Shown here in pieces: positions 1-8,095 of a DNA stretch of 64,000 nucleotides; position 1 is the stretch's first letter, and every line of letters starts with the position of its first letter. The notes under the pieces were generated by a model. The model was not told the origin of the DNA. It was given only the letters and a program-made list of their open reading frames with translations, and searched no databases. Position numbers and translations under genes: made by a program. This DNA is from Chryseobacterium glaciei (GTDB taxonomy: Bacteria > Bacteroidota > Bacteroidia > Flavobacteriales > Weeksellaceae), in assembly GCF_001648155.1 (NCBI RefSeq), contig NZ_CP015199.1, positions 2,800,501 through 2,864,500 of the forward strand. The letters are read 5' to 3'.

Positions 1-532
1 AAGTATCAACATAACCTGGAGCAATCGTCGTTACAGATATCCCAAACGGTTTCAAAGCTCTACGATAAGCATCTGCAATTTGGATCACTGAACGTTTAGT
101 CTTGGTATATAAACTAGAATTTTCATAGTCCATAATCCCTGAAACGGACGCGATAACAGCAATGTTTCCTTTATTTTGACCTTTCATTGCTTTTCTTGCC
201 ACCTCGAAACAATTTACAGTTCCTAAAATGTTAGTTTGTAGCATTTCTTCAGCTTCTTCATAAGAAATATTTCCGGCAACATCTTCAGCATAACTTCCGG
301 CGCAATTGATGAAAATATCAAGATCCTTATTTTGTAGAAAATCATTTACTGCCGAAAAAATTGAGTTTATATCACAAACATCTGCTTGAAATATTTTTAA
401 ATTTTTTGAACTGTTTTCAGGGGTTTTAGTTAAATCCCTTCCGCAAATCCCCACGCAATATCCTTTTGAAAGATAATACTGAGCAAGAGAATAGCCGATT
501 CCCGAAGTTCCGCCTGCGATAAAAACGTTCAT
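1..532 (-). CDS. SDR family NAD(P)-dependent oxidoreductase (partial)
   Basis: I translated this from the minus strand; the ATG is at 532-530 and the 3' end lies beyond the left edge, leaving 177 residues. It shows the classical short-chain dehydrogenase layout: cofactor glycine motif GGTSGIG (residues 7-13), NCAG (76-79), a structural Asn (101), Ser129, and the YxxxK pair Tyr142/Lys146, followed by APGYVDT. A Rossmann-fold cytosolic oxidoreductase is therefore secure, but the substrate is not predictable. It is separated from the downstream patatin gene by 179 bases with a strong hairpin, so it is probably its own unit. Confidence 0.9.
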   Translation of the reverse strand, partial: MNVFIAGGTSGIGYSLAQYYLSKGYCVGICGRDLTKTPENSSKNLKIFQADVCDINSIFSAVNDFLQNKDLDIFINCAGSYAEDVAGNISYEEAEEMLQTNILGTVNCFEVARKAMKGQNKGNIAVIASVSGIMDYENSSLYTKTKRSVIQIADAYRRALKPFGISVTTIAPGYVDT

Positions 533-636
533 GAGCGTGTTGTGATTTTCAATTTTAAGTAAAAATAGATTTTATTTAATAATGGAAATCTTATTTTTTA
601 AAATTTAGTTGTAAAAGTTTTAATGTTTAGTTTGCA

Positions 637-671
637 AACCCATGTCAAGGTTCAAAACCTTGACATGGGTT
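637..671. repeat. Perfect 16-bp inverted repeat (hairpin)
   Basis: Arm AACCCATGTCAAGGTT (637-652), spacer CAA, and an exact reverse-complement arm (656-671). It lies 41 bases past the patatin stop codon. No T-tract follows on the minus strand, so it is not a textbook terminator; it may be a dispersed palindromic element or an mRNA 3' stabiliser. Confidence 0.8.
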
Positions 672-711
672 ATAAATGCCGGTTTTAGCTAAAAACGTAT
701 GTGTTTTCAAA

Positions 712-1749
712 TTATATTTTTAAACTTTTCATCGTCTGGTCAAAACCATATTGCCATTGAATTTCCATATCTTTTACAAATTGTTGATGACTTTTTGGCA
801 AAGAAAGTTCAATCTCAAGTTTTTTCCAATTGATGCTTTTTTTGATATAATGTCCTTCCAATTTTTGCTTGATGTCATTGGTGTCAATTTCAAAATCTGG
901 TGACTGTTTTTCAATTTCTTCCAGCCTTTTATTTCCGCTATATCCTAAAACGGCACGAACAAAAGCCTCTTCAACAGGAGTATAAGATTGTTTTTTTTCA
1001 ATAATAACTTCTTCTGCAAGATGCTTTGCCAATTCAATGGGAATGAGGTCAATAGCACCGCCAGCAAAATATTTTCCCTGAAATGAAGCGGGAGCAACAT
1101 AAAACATATCAGAAACAGAAATTCTTGTGCTTGTCAACAAAGAAACATTAGTTCTTATTTTGGGAACTTCTTCGACGGCACTGTGTTTTATATTTTCAGA
1201 ATTAATGATGAGCTGTTGCGGAATTATTTTCTTTGCTGTTTCAGTATCTGTGAAAATTGTTTTTTGATATAATTTTCGGTTATTTCGTTTTTGTCCAATT
1301 TCTATTGAATCAAAATTGAGTTGTGAACCGATAATTAAAGTCGGAATTTCTTGAGAAAATTGTGCGTTTTTTAATGAAGGAAAATCTTCGGATAAATCCT
1401 GATTCATTTCAACCAGATATCGATTAAAGACATCTTCAATATAAGGAGCGTTCTTTTTATCGAATATTTTTTTTAAAGAGAAAAGTCCGATTTCAGAGAG
1501 CTTTTTTTGTTTTGTTAGTGTTGTTTTGGATACAAACTGAAAATATTCTTCGGATTGTAAATATTCTTTTCTTGAAAGATTGTCGGGGAAAGCATTGATG
1601 ATAGTTGCTGCAAAAGCTCCACCACATGAAGCGATAAGAACATCGGGTTTCATTTCTAGTTTTTCCAATGCTGCAAACATTCCGAGGTAGATCATTAATC
1701 TTGTTCCACCTCCTGAAAAAATCAAAGCTCTTTTAAATTTTTCGTTCAT
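712..1749 (-). CDS. Patatin-like protein with altered catalytic motifs
   Basis: 345 residues, ATG start 3 bases after the CdsA-like stop, so it is the last gene of the phospholipid operon. The patatin fold is indicated by the oxyanion-type SGGGTRL (12-18) and the nucleophile-elbow region IASCGGA (39-45) with Ser41. Two catalytic features are not standard: the elbow reads I-A-S-C-G instead of G-x-S-x-G, and the DGG/DGA dyad motif reads AGGAID (229-234), with Ala where the catalytic Asp is expected. The protein may be a lipid-binding or regulatory pseudo-enzyme, or use Asp234. No signal peptide is visible, so it is probably cytosolic or membrane-peripheral. Family assignment is confident; activity is doubtful. 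Confidence 0.8.
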   Translation of the reverse strand: MNEKFKRALIFSGGGTRLMIYLGMFAALEKLEMKPDVLIASCGGAFAATIINAFPDNLSRKEYLQSEEYFQFVSKTTLTKQKKLSEIGLFSLKKIFDKKNAPYIEDVFNRYLVEMNQDLSEDFPSLKNAQFSQEIPTLIIGSQLNFDSIEIGQKRNNRKLYQKTIFTDTETAKKIIPQQLIINSENIKHSAVEEVPKIRTNVSLLTSTRISVSDMFYVAPASFQGKYFAGGAIDLIPIELAKHLAEEVIIEKKQSYTPVEEAFVRAVLGYSGNKRLEEIEKQSPDFEIDTNDIKQKLEGHYIKKSINWKKLEIELSLPKSHQQFVKDMEIQWQYGFDQTMKSLKI

Positions 1750-1752
1750 TTT

Positions 1753-2556
1753 TTACATCTTTAAAAGAAATGGAAGTATCCAGAAAAAAATTGGAGCATT
1801 AAAAATCAGGCTGTCCATTCTATCTAATAAACCACCATGTCCGGGAAGTAAATTTCCGGTGTCTTTTACGTCTGTTTTCCTTTTTAAATAAGACATGAAA
1901 ATATCTCCACAAAATCCTGAAGTTCCCAAGATGAAGCCTAAGATCGTATTGGTAAGAATAGTGGAATTCAATAAAAAGAATCCTAAAATATTACTTAATA
2001 TAATCGTCAAAAATACTCCTCCAATAAAACCTTCCAAGGTTTTATTAGGACTGATCTTCGGAACGATTTTATGTTTTCCAAAGAATTTTCCCATTAAATA
2101 TTGAAAAACATCATTGAGTTCAGTGACAACAACAATAAAAATGATTGAATAAATTCCGGAAATATTTTCTCTAATAAAAGCTAAATGTGGAAAAGCAAAA
2201 AGGCAAATTAGCAAAGCAGTTAGAATTCCCAAGATTTGTTTTCCGGATGATTTTAAAATTGAAAAATATAAGATTATAATGATTGATAGAGCCAAACTGT
2301 AAAGGAAATAATTCTCGATATTCAAAAAATACAATAAAAAGAACTGTGAAACACCAACGAAAATTGAAGGAATCATTTTGTTTGTATTCACGTTGAACAT
2401 TCTCAAAAATTCAAAAAAACATTGAAAACTGATCCATGAAACAAAGATCTTCATTGCTAAAGGATGAGAAATTCCAAGTGCAAAAACTAGGATAATGTAA
2501 ATCCATGTTTTTACACGTAAAGGAACGTCTGCAAATTTATTTTCTTCAGGCTTCAT
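1753..2556 (-). CDS. CdsA/YnbB-like phosphatidate cytidylyltransferase
   Basis: 267 residues with about eight hydrophobic segments. The C-terminal CDP-diglyceride synthetase signature is complete at roughly 222-248 (S-x-x-K-R, K-D-T-G, LPGHGGLLDRMD). The preceding stretch ELNDVFQYLMGK and KISPNKTLEGFIGG closely resembles E. coli YnbB as I remember it, rather than only housekeeping CdsA. Expected reaction: CTP plus phosphatidate to CDP-diacylglycerol in the inner membrane. Its start overlaps the upstream CDP-alcohol transferase by 11 bases, and the patatin gene follows after 3 bases. Supplying a CDP-lipid to the neighbouring transferase is an inference from this coupling. A separate housekeeping cdsA would be expected elsewhere. 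Confidence 0.9.
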   Translation of the reverse strand: MKPEENKFADVPLRVKTWIYIILVFALGISHPLAMKIFVSWISFQCFFEFLRMFNVNTNKMIPSIFVGVSQFFLLYFLNIENYFLYSLALSIIIILYFSILKSSGKQILGILTALLICLFAFPHLAFIRENISGIYSIIFIVVVTELNDVFQYLMGKFFGKHKIVPKISPNKTLEGFIGGVFLTIILSNILGFFLLNSTILTNTILGFILGTSGFCGDIFMSYLKRKTDVKDTGNLLPGHGGLLDRMDSLIFNAPIFFWILPFLLKM

Positions 2557-3148
2557 GGAGAGAATTTTTAAGTCGGGTATAAGTACTGATAAGAAGTAAT
2601 AAAATAATTAGCCCAAATATATATTGAGAATAATTTGAAATATTCACTCCAAAAAATGCGATCAAACCATATAAACCTAGAATCAAAGCACGGTCACTTT
2701 TCCCCATTGGTCCATCATAACGGCGTTCTTTTCCGACAGCTTTTCCAATCAATCCTGCAAATTCATTAATAATGCTTAAAATAATAAAGACGATAATTAA
2801 ATATAAACTCTCCGGCTGAAATTTTAACAAAGGAAAAAAGATAATCACATCAGAAACAATATCGCCGATTTCATTCAAAACTTCACCTAATTTAGTCGTT
2901 TGATTGAATTTTCTTGCCATCATTCCGTCCAGCGCATTCAAAGCCATTCTTATCAGTAATCCGATCGGTAAGCTAAGGAAAAACCATTTTGAAATATCGG
3001 CATTCCAAAATAGGACTCCAATAATAACAGATAATAAAATGGAACTGATCGTAATTTGATTCGCTGTAATTTTCTTTTTATTTAAAAATAATAAAATAGG
3101 AGTGAGCAGCTGCTGGAATTTTGGTTTGAGTTTATATACCGAAATCAT
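2546..3148 (-). CDS. YnbA-like CDP-alcohol phosphatidyltransferase
   Basis: 200 residues, five or six membrane segments. The CDP-alcohol phosphotransferase motif is at 71-96 but in a variant form: N71-x-x-D74-G75-x-x-A78-R79, G88, N92, D96. The first and third canonical aspartates are Asn. The same NALDG and LNE(T/I)GD variants, and the later RRYDGPMGKSDRAL string, occur in E. coli YnbA from memory, so this looks like a conserved subfamily rather than decay. Expected role: transfer of a phosphoalcohol between a CDP-alcohol and an acceptor to build a membrane lipid; substrates are unknown. It is the first gene of the operon, with a TAnnTTTG box just upstream. Confidence 0.9.
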   Translation of the reverse strand: MISVYKLKPKFQQLLTPILLFLNKKKITANQITISSILLSVIIGVLFWNADISKWFFLSLPIGLLIRMALNALDGMMARKFNQTTKLGEVLNEIGDIVSDVIIFFPLLKFQPESLYLIIVFIILSIINEFAGLIGKAVGKERRYDGPMGKSDRALILGLYGLIAFFGVNISNYSQYIFGLIILLLLISTYTRLKNSLHEA

Positions 3149-3179
3149 TATGGTTATGGCTTTTTGTGTTTGTTGAGAT

Positions 3180-3187
3180 CAAATATA
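3180..3187 (-). promoter_or_regulatory. -7 promoter box of the ynbA-like operon
   Basis: TATATTTG read on the minus strand, 32 bases before the ATG at 3148; matches the Bacteroidota -7 consensus TAnnTTTG. No convincing -33 TTG at the usual distance. Confidence 0.5.
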
Positions 3188-3277
3188 GATAAATTTTTTC
3201 ATCAGGATTTATAAATGATAGAAGCATGTTTTACAATTTCATAAAGGTAAAAAATTGCTTTGTGTTTCTTTTTCCCC

Positions 3278-3285
3278 TAACTTTG
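3278..3285 (+). promoter_or_regulatory. -7 promoter box of pyrG
   Basis: TAACTTTG, an exact TAnnTTTG match, with TTG at 3255-3257 (20-base spacer). It lies 16 bases before the ATG at 3301 and downstream of an in-frame ATG at 3226, which excludes that upstream start. Confidence 0.6.
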
Positions 3286-3300
3286 CACAAACCTAATCTA

Positions 3301-4908
3301 ATGAGTAAAAAGAATACAAAGTACATCTTTGTGACAGGAGGTGTAACTTCATCTTTGGGAAAGGGAATCGTTTCTGCTTCTCTGGGACTTCTACTAAAAT
3401 CACGTGGCTTTAATGTAACGATCCAAAAACTAGATCCTTATATCAATATCGACCCAGGAACATTAAACCCTTATGAGCATGGAGAATGCTATGTAACCGA
3501 AGATGGTGCGGAGACGGATCTGGATTTAGGTCACTATGAGCGTTATTTGGACGCTCCAACTTCTCAAAATAACAACGTTACGACAGGAAAAATCTACCAA
3601 ACTGTAATTGATAAAGAAAGAAAAGGAGATTTCCTTGGAAAAACAGTTCAGGTAATTCCTCATATCACGAACGAAATTAAGCGTAGAATTAAAATTTTAT
3701 CTAAGCAGAACTACGATATCATTATTACTGAGATCGGAGGAACTGTTGGAGATATTGAATCTTTACCATACATTGAAACTGTTCGTCAGTTGAAGTGGGA
3801 ATTGGGAGAGAAAAATTCTATGGTGATTCACTTGACTTTATTGCCGTATTTGGCTTCAAGTGGAGAATTAAAAACTAAGCCATCTCAGCATTCTGTTCGT
3901 CAATTGATGGAAAGCGGGATTATGGCAGATGTTTTAGTGTGTAGAACCGAACACAATATTCCAAAAGATCAGAGAGCGAAATTGGCTCAATTCTGTAACG
4001 TTTCTTTAGATAATGTGATTGAATGTAAAGATTTGGAAACGATCTATGAAGTTCCAATGTACCTTCAAAAACAAAATTTTGATGATGTAGTTTTAAAAGA
4101 ATTAGATCTTAAAAATGATAAAGAAGCTGATCTTAAAGACTGGAAAACGTTCCTTAAAAAATTCAAAAACCCTAAAAGAACGGTAGAAATTGCCTTAGTA
4201 GGTAAATATATTTCTCTGCAGGATTCTTATATTTCTATTGCCGAAGCTTTCAAGCATGCAGGAGCAAGTCTTGAAACTGAAGTGAAAGTAAGATGGGTTT
4301 ACAGTGGAGATATTACTGCCGAAAATATCAAAGAAACTTTAAATGGTGTTGATGGAATTCTTGTTGCCCCAGGTTTTGGTGACAGAGGAATTGAAGGTAA
4401 AGTTCTTACGGCTCAATATGCAAGAGAAAATAAAGTTCCGATGTTGGGAATCTGTTTAGGAATGCAGATCATGACGATTGAATTTGCGAGAAATGTTCTT
4501 GGACACGCGAAAGCGAACTCAATGGAATTTGATACTTCTACACCAGATCCTGTAATTTCAATCATGGAAGAGCAGAAAAATGTAGTAGATAAAGGAGGTA
4601 CAATGCGTCTTGGTGCTTGGAAATGTTCATTGAAAAACGCTTCTAAGTTATATGATATTTATGGAGCTAAAAATATTTCTGAAAGACACCGTCACCGTTA
4701 TGAATTCAACAGTGATTACCTTCAGGAATTCGAAAAGAATGGTTTCTTAGCAACAGGAACAAACCCTGAAACAGGATTGGTTGAAGCATTAGAAATGCCA
4801 GATCATCCGTTCTATGTTGGGGTACAGTATCATCCGGAATACAAGAGTACGGTAACAACACCACATCCTTTATTTAAAGCTTTTATTAAGGCTTGTGAGA
4901 AAAAATAA
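3301..4908 (+). CDS. pyrG: CTP synthase
   Basis: 535 residues from the ATG at 3301 (MSKKNTKYIFVTGG), the usual family length. The N-terminal synthetase domain carries the P-loop-like GGVTSSLGKG and the C-terminal class I glutamine amidotransferase domain has GICLGMQ with the nucleophilic Cys, plus the late YHPEY histidine/glutamate. It makes CTP from UTP, ATP and glutamine in the cytosol. A longer reading frame begins at 3226, but a promoter box at 3278-3285 lies inside that extension and homologues start with MxKKxTKYIFVTGG. Its position next to the CdsA-like operon is divergent; CTP is that enzyme's substrate, although the pairing may be coincidental. Confidence 0.98.
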   Translation: MSKKNTKYIFVTGGVTSSLGKGIVSASLGLLLKSRGFNVTIQKLDPYINIDPGTLNPYEHGECYVTEDGAETDLDLGHYERYLDAPTSQNNNVTTGKIYQTVIDKERKGDFLGKTVQVIPHITNEIKRRIKILSKQNYDIIITEIGGTVGDIESLPYIETVRQLKWELGEKNSMVIHLTLLPYLASSGELKTKPSQHSVRQLMESGIMADVLVCRTEHNIPKDQRAKLAQFCNVSLDNVIECKDLETIYEVPMYLQKQNFDDVVLKELDLKNDKEADLKDWKTFLKKFKNPKRTVEIALVGKYISLQDSYISIAEAFKHAGASLETEVKVRWVYSGDITAENIKETLNGVDGILVAPGFGDRGIEGKVLTAQYARENKVPMLGICLGMQIMTIEFARNVLGHAKANSMEFDTSTPDPVISIMEEQKNVVDKGGTMRLGAWKCSLKNASKLYDIYGAKNISERHRHRYEFNSDYLQEFEKNGFLATGTNPETGLVEALEMPDHPFYVGVQYHPEYKSTVTTPHPLFKAFIKACEKK

Positions 4909-4938
4909 GGTAATTATTTAATTACAAACGTCATATAT

Positions 4939-4972
4939 TAAACTCAGGTTGATTATTATCAGCTTGAGTTTA
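4939..4972 (+). terminator. Hairpin after pyrG
   Basis: Fifteen-pair stem (two G-T wobbles) with a TATT loop, 30 bases after the pyrG stop, followed by an AT-rich TTATATAG tail rather than a pure T-run. Probable terminator. Confidence 0.55.
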
Positions 4973-5017
4973 TTATATAGTAATATATTATAGGATAGAG
5001 TTTTGATAAAAAAACAG

Positions 5018-5052
5018 TATTTTTGTCGACTCGAAATGTAGCATGGCTACAT
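5018..5052 (+). promoter_or_regulatory. yidC promoter box and 5' leader hairpin
   Basis: TATTTTTG at 5018-5025 matches TAnnTTTG. About ten bases on, where the transcript should begin, ATGTAGC / GCTACAT (5036-5042 and 5046-5052) form a 7-bp hairpin with a 3-base loop. The yidC ATG is at 5086. The hairpin may protect the 5' end of the message. Confidence 0.4.
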
Positions 5053-5085
5053 ATTTAAATAGGTAAAAAATTTAATTAAAATAAA

Positions 5086-6882
5086 ATGCAACAGAACAAC
5101 GGACTCGATAAAAGTCAAATGATTAGTTTTGCGGTTTTATGTTTGGTACTCTTCGGTTTTATGTTTTATTTCCAAAACAAACAATCGAAAGAGGAAGAGG
5201 TAAAAGCTCAGCAACAAAAGACTGAACAAGTTAAAAATGCTGTAAAACAAACTCAGGCAAGCAATATCAATCCAAATGTAACTCCTACTGCAATTCAGAC
5301 TGCAAATTTGGCAAACAATGAATTGAAATTGGAATTTTCAAGTTTAGGAGGACAAGTTTCTAAAGTAGAACTTTTAAAATATAAAGCTTACGATCATAAA
5401 AATGACAGAGCTGATCTTCCTCTTTATCTGATCACTAAAAATAACTCAAACTACGGTTTCCAGTTTAAAGATAAAACAGGTAAAGTAATCAATACTAAAG
5501 ATTTAGTTTTCTCTCCAACAGTTAAAGGAAATGCTGTTACGTTGACGGCTAACTATAACGGAGCTATTATTCAGTTCATTTATACCTTATTAGATAAATA
5601 CACGGTAGATTTCAAAGTAAGATCTCAAGGTCTTGCTAAAGTTACTTCTGATACTAAAGCAGATTTTATCTGGGATTACAGTGTAAGAAACTTAGAAAAA
5701 GGTAGAGCTCAAGAGCAGTCTCACTCAGAATTCTCATACGCTTTCAATAATTATAAAGATTATGATTATGACGGAAGAACCACAATGGAGGAAGAAAAAG
5801 AAACCCTTAACTGGATTGGTGTAAAACAACAGTTCTTCTCTTCAGTAATTGAAGCTAAAAACGGATTTACACACAGTAAAGGAAATCAGGAGTCAATTGA
5901 AGAAGGAGAATATTTGAAAAAACTAAACTATGAAGGTTTCGTTCAAATGACTGGAAGTGAATTGAATCAAGACTTTACTTGGTATTTCTTACCTTTAGAT
6001 TTACCGTTGTTAAAATCATACGATAAAAACTTTGACGAGATCTTACCATTAGGATGGTCATTAATAGGGTGGATGAATCGTGGATTCTTCATGCCGATGT
6101 ATAATCTAATTGCCTCTTGGGGAATTGCAGCAGGTTGGGTGATCTTCTTAATGACGATTATTGTGAAGCTGATTCTATCACCAATTATGTACAAACAGCA
6201 TAAATTGAGTGCAATGATGAAAGTGATTCGTCCTGAAATTGACGAAGCTAACGCAAAATTCAAGGATGCAGATCCTATGAAAAAACAACAGGCTACAATG
6301 GAAATCTATCGAAAGGCAGGAGTGAATCAGATGGCGGGATGTCTTCCGGCATTGGTACAGATTCCGATTTTCTACGCCTTATTCCGTTTCTTCCCGAACT
6401 TTATTGATTTGAGAGGACAAGGATTTTGGTTTGCAAAAGATTTAACGGCTTATGATGATTTAATTAAATTGCCATTTAAAATTCCTTTCTTGGGAGATCA
6501 TTTAAGTGTATTTGCTTTAGCATGTACAGTGGTGATTTTAATCTATACAGTAATGACTTCAGGAAATATGCAACAGCCTCAGCAAGAAGGTATGCCTAAC
6601 ATGAAAGTGTTAATGTATATTTTCCCTGTTACGTTCTTATTCTTCTTGAATACTTCGGCGTCTGGTCTTTCTTGGTATTATTTTATCTCGAATGCGATCA
6701 ACATCTTAATTATTTTGGTCATTAAGTATGTAATCTTGGATGAAAAGAAAATTCACGCGCAGATTCAGGCTAATAAGGAAAAACCAAAAACAGAAGGTAA
6801 GTTCCAAAAGAAAATGCGAGAAATGATGGATAAAGCTCAGCAACAACAAAGTACAGTGGAGCAACAAAAGAAAAAGAAATAA
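5086..6882 (+). CDS. yidC: Membrane protein insertase YidC
   Basis: 598 residues. An N-terminal membrane segment (about 11-30) is followed by a Gln-rich linker, a large periplasmic beta domain (about 65-345) and the YidC/Oxa1 insertase core with four membrane segments (GWVIFLMTIIVKLILSP, then QMAGCLPALVQIPIFYALF). The cytoplasmic tail is long, Lys-rich and ends in Gln/Lys runs, typical of a ribosome-contacting tail. It inserts inner membrane proteins with or after SecYEG. It stands as a single gene with its own promoter box and a strong terminator. Confidence 0.98.
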   Translation: MQQNNGLDKSQMISFAVLCLVLFGFMFYFQNKQSKEEEVKAQQQKTEQVKNAVKQTQASNINPNVTPTAIQTANLANNELKLEFSSLGGQVSKVELLKYKAYDHKNDRADLPLYLITKNNSNYGFQFKDKTGKVINTKDLVFSPTVKGNAVTLTANYNGAIIQFIYTLLDKYTVDFKVRSQGLAKVTSDTKADFIWDYSVRNLEKGRAQEQSHSEFSYAFNNYKDYDYDGRTTMEEEKETLNWIGVKQQFFSSVIEAKNGFTHSKGNQESIEEGEYLKKLNYEGFVQMTGSELNQDFTWYFLPLDLPLLKSYDKNFDEILPLGWSLIGWMNRGFFMPMYNLIASWGIAAGWVIFLMTIIVKLILSPIMYKQHKLSAMMKVIRPEIDEANAKFKDADPMKKQQATMEIYRKAGVNQMAGCLPALVQIPIFYALFRFFPNFIDLRGQGFWFAKDLTAYDDLIKLPFKIPFLGDHLSVFALACTVVILIYTVMTSGNMQQPQQEGMPNMKVLMYIFPVTFLFFLNTSASGLSWYYFISNAINILIILVIKYVILDEKKIHAQIQANKEKPKTEGKFQKKMREMMDKAQQQQSTVEQQKKKK

Positions 6883-6898
6883 TATTTGTTAAAACATA

Positions 6899-6929
6899 AA
6901 AAGGAGTAGATTTATCTACTCCTTTTTTG
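6899..6929 (+). terminator. Rho-independent terminator after yidC
   Basis: AAGGAGTAGA / TCTACTCCTT stem (6901-6924), TTTA loop, then a T-run. The AT-rich left flank means it may also serve rnhB from the other strand. Confidence 0.9.
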
Positions 6930-6998
6930 TTTATTTAGATATAATTTAAATTAAACTATGTTTGATTTGAAAATCCATAATTCATCCATTCCAAGTCT

Positions 6999-7583
6999 TT
7001 AATCATATTTAAGCCTGAAAGATTGTCTGTGATATTTCGTCGGACCGTGCTTTATCAGGGCTTCCTGATGCTTTTTTGTAGCATATCCGAAGTTGGTGTT
7101 CCATCCGTATTCAGGATGCTCTTCATGAAGCTCAATCATCAATCTGTCTCTATAATTCTTTGCTAAAATAGATGCCGCCGCAATCGATAGTACCTTTGAA
7201 TCTCCTTTAATAATACATTGGTGGGGTATGTAATTGTAAGGATGAAATTTATTTCCGTCTACTAAAATAAGTTCAGGTCTTATCGTTAGTTTATCCAACG
7301 CTCTGTGCATTGCATGAATGCTGGCATTCAATATATTATGCTGATCTATAAATTCCGGAGGAAGCTCTGCAATTGCATAACTTTTAACATTCTCTTTAAT
7401 ATAGTCATCGAGCTCCATTCTGGTTTTAAAATTTAACTTTTTAGAATCATTAACTAAATTTTGCTTAAAATTATCATCCAAAATGACAGCCGCTGCCACC
7501 ACCGGACCACATAAACATCCTCTTCCGACTTCATCACACCCTGCTTCGATATAAGAGTTTGACCAGCTTTTTAGTAAATCCAT
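6999..7583 (-). CDS. rnhB: Ribonuclease HII
   Basis: 194 residues, normal length. The acidic active site is complete: Asp17 and Glu18 in GCDEVGRGCLCGPV, Asp109 in ILVDGNK, and Asp128 in IKGDSKVLSIAAASILAK. It cleaves the RNA strand of RNA-DNA hybrids and starts ribonucleotide excision repair in the cytosol. It converges with yidC. The ATG at 7583 is the only sensible start. Confidence 0.97.
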   Translation of the reverse strand: MDLLKSWSNSYIEAGCDEVGRGCLCGPVVAAAVILDDNFKQNLVNDSKKLNFKTRMELDDYIKENVKSYAIAELPPEFIDQHNILNASIHAMHRALDKLTIRPELILVDGNKFHPYNYIPHQCIIKGDSKVLSIAAASILAKNYRDRLMIELHEEHPEYGWNTNFGYATKKHQEALIKHGPTKYHRQSFRLKYD

Positions 7584-8095
7584 GAAAATCTATATAAAAT
7601 ATTGAGGGATAAAATTAAAACAAAATATACTTTACTCCATAACAGGTTATAATATTTATATGAAAAATAACAAACTTGATTAAAAAGGAAAAATTTGAGT
7701 TTTATTATTCCGCTTTGGCCTCAATATTTTTTCTATTTGGTGGAGGCTATGACGATTCTTGTGTAAAAAAAATATATGCATAGCATTGATTTTTTTTAGT
7801 GTAATATTCACTTATTAAAGATTAAACAGTGTAAGGTGTTGAATACTAGGTGTTAATTGGGTTTTGTCTACTTGGTGTTATAGATTAAATCAATAATATT
7901 AATTGTTATTGTATTTCAAATAAAAGTAATGTTAAAGTGTTTTGTTTTTGTTAAAGAGATACGTTTTAACTTAATTTAATGTTTTTAAACGTTGTTTTGT
8001 TGATAATATTTAAATAATTGATATTTTTTTAACATTTTCCTTTGTGTTGTTAATAAAGTTTTACAAATTTGTAGGGTACAAAAAAATAATTTGAT
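7584..8095. other. AT-rich intergenic leader before the SusC gene
   Basis: 512 bases without a credible reading frame. It holds the divergent upstream regions of rnhB and the SusC gene. Apart from the promoter at 8041-8071 I see only AT-rich sequence with long T- and A-runs, which may be a site for regulatory control of the nutrient-uptake operon. Confidence 0.6.
8041..8071 (+). promoter_or_regulatory. Promoter of the susC-susD operon
   Basis: TTTG (8041-8044), a 19-base spacer and CAAATTTG (8064-8071), one mismatch from TAnnTTTG. The ATG follows 25 bases later. Confidence 0.45.

Noticed and set aside
3226..3300. N-terminal extension of pyrG from the ATG at 3226
   Set aside because: A full TAnnTTTG promoter box lies inside it, and family members start at MSKKNTKYIFVTGG.
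7584..8095. Possible riboswitch upstream of the SusC gene
   Set aside because: Only AT-rich sequence and no recognisable aptamer pairing were seen.
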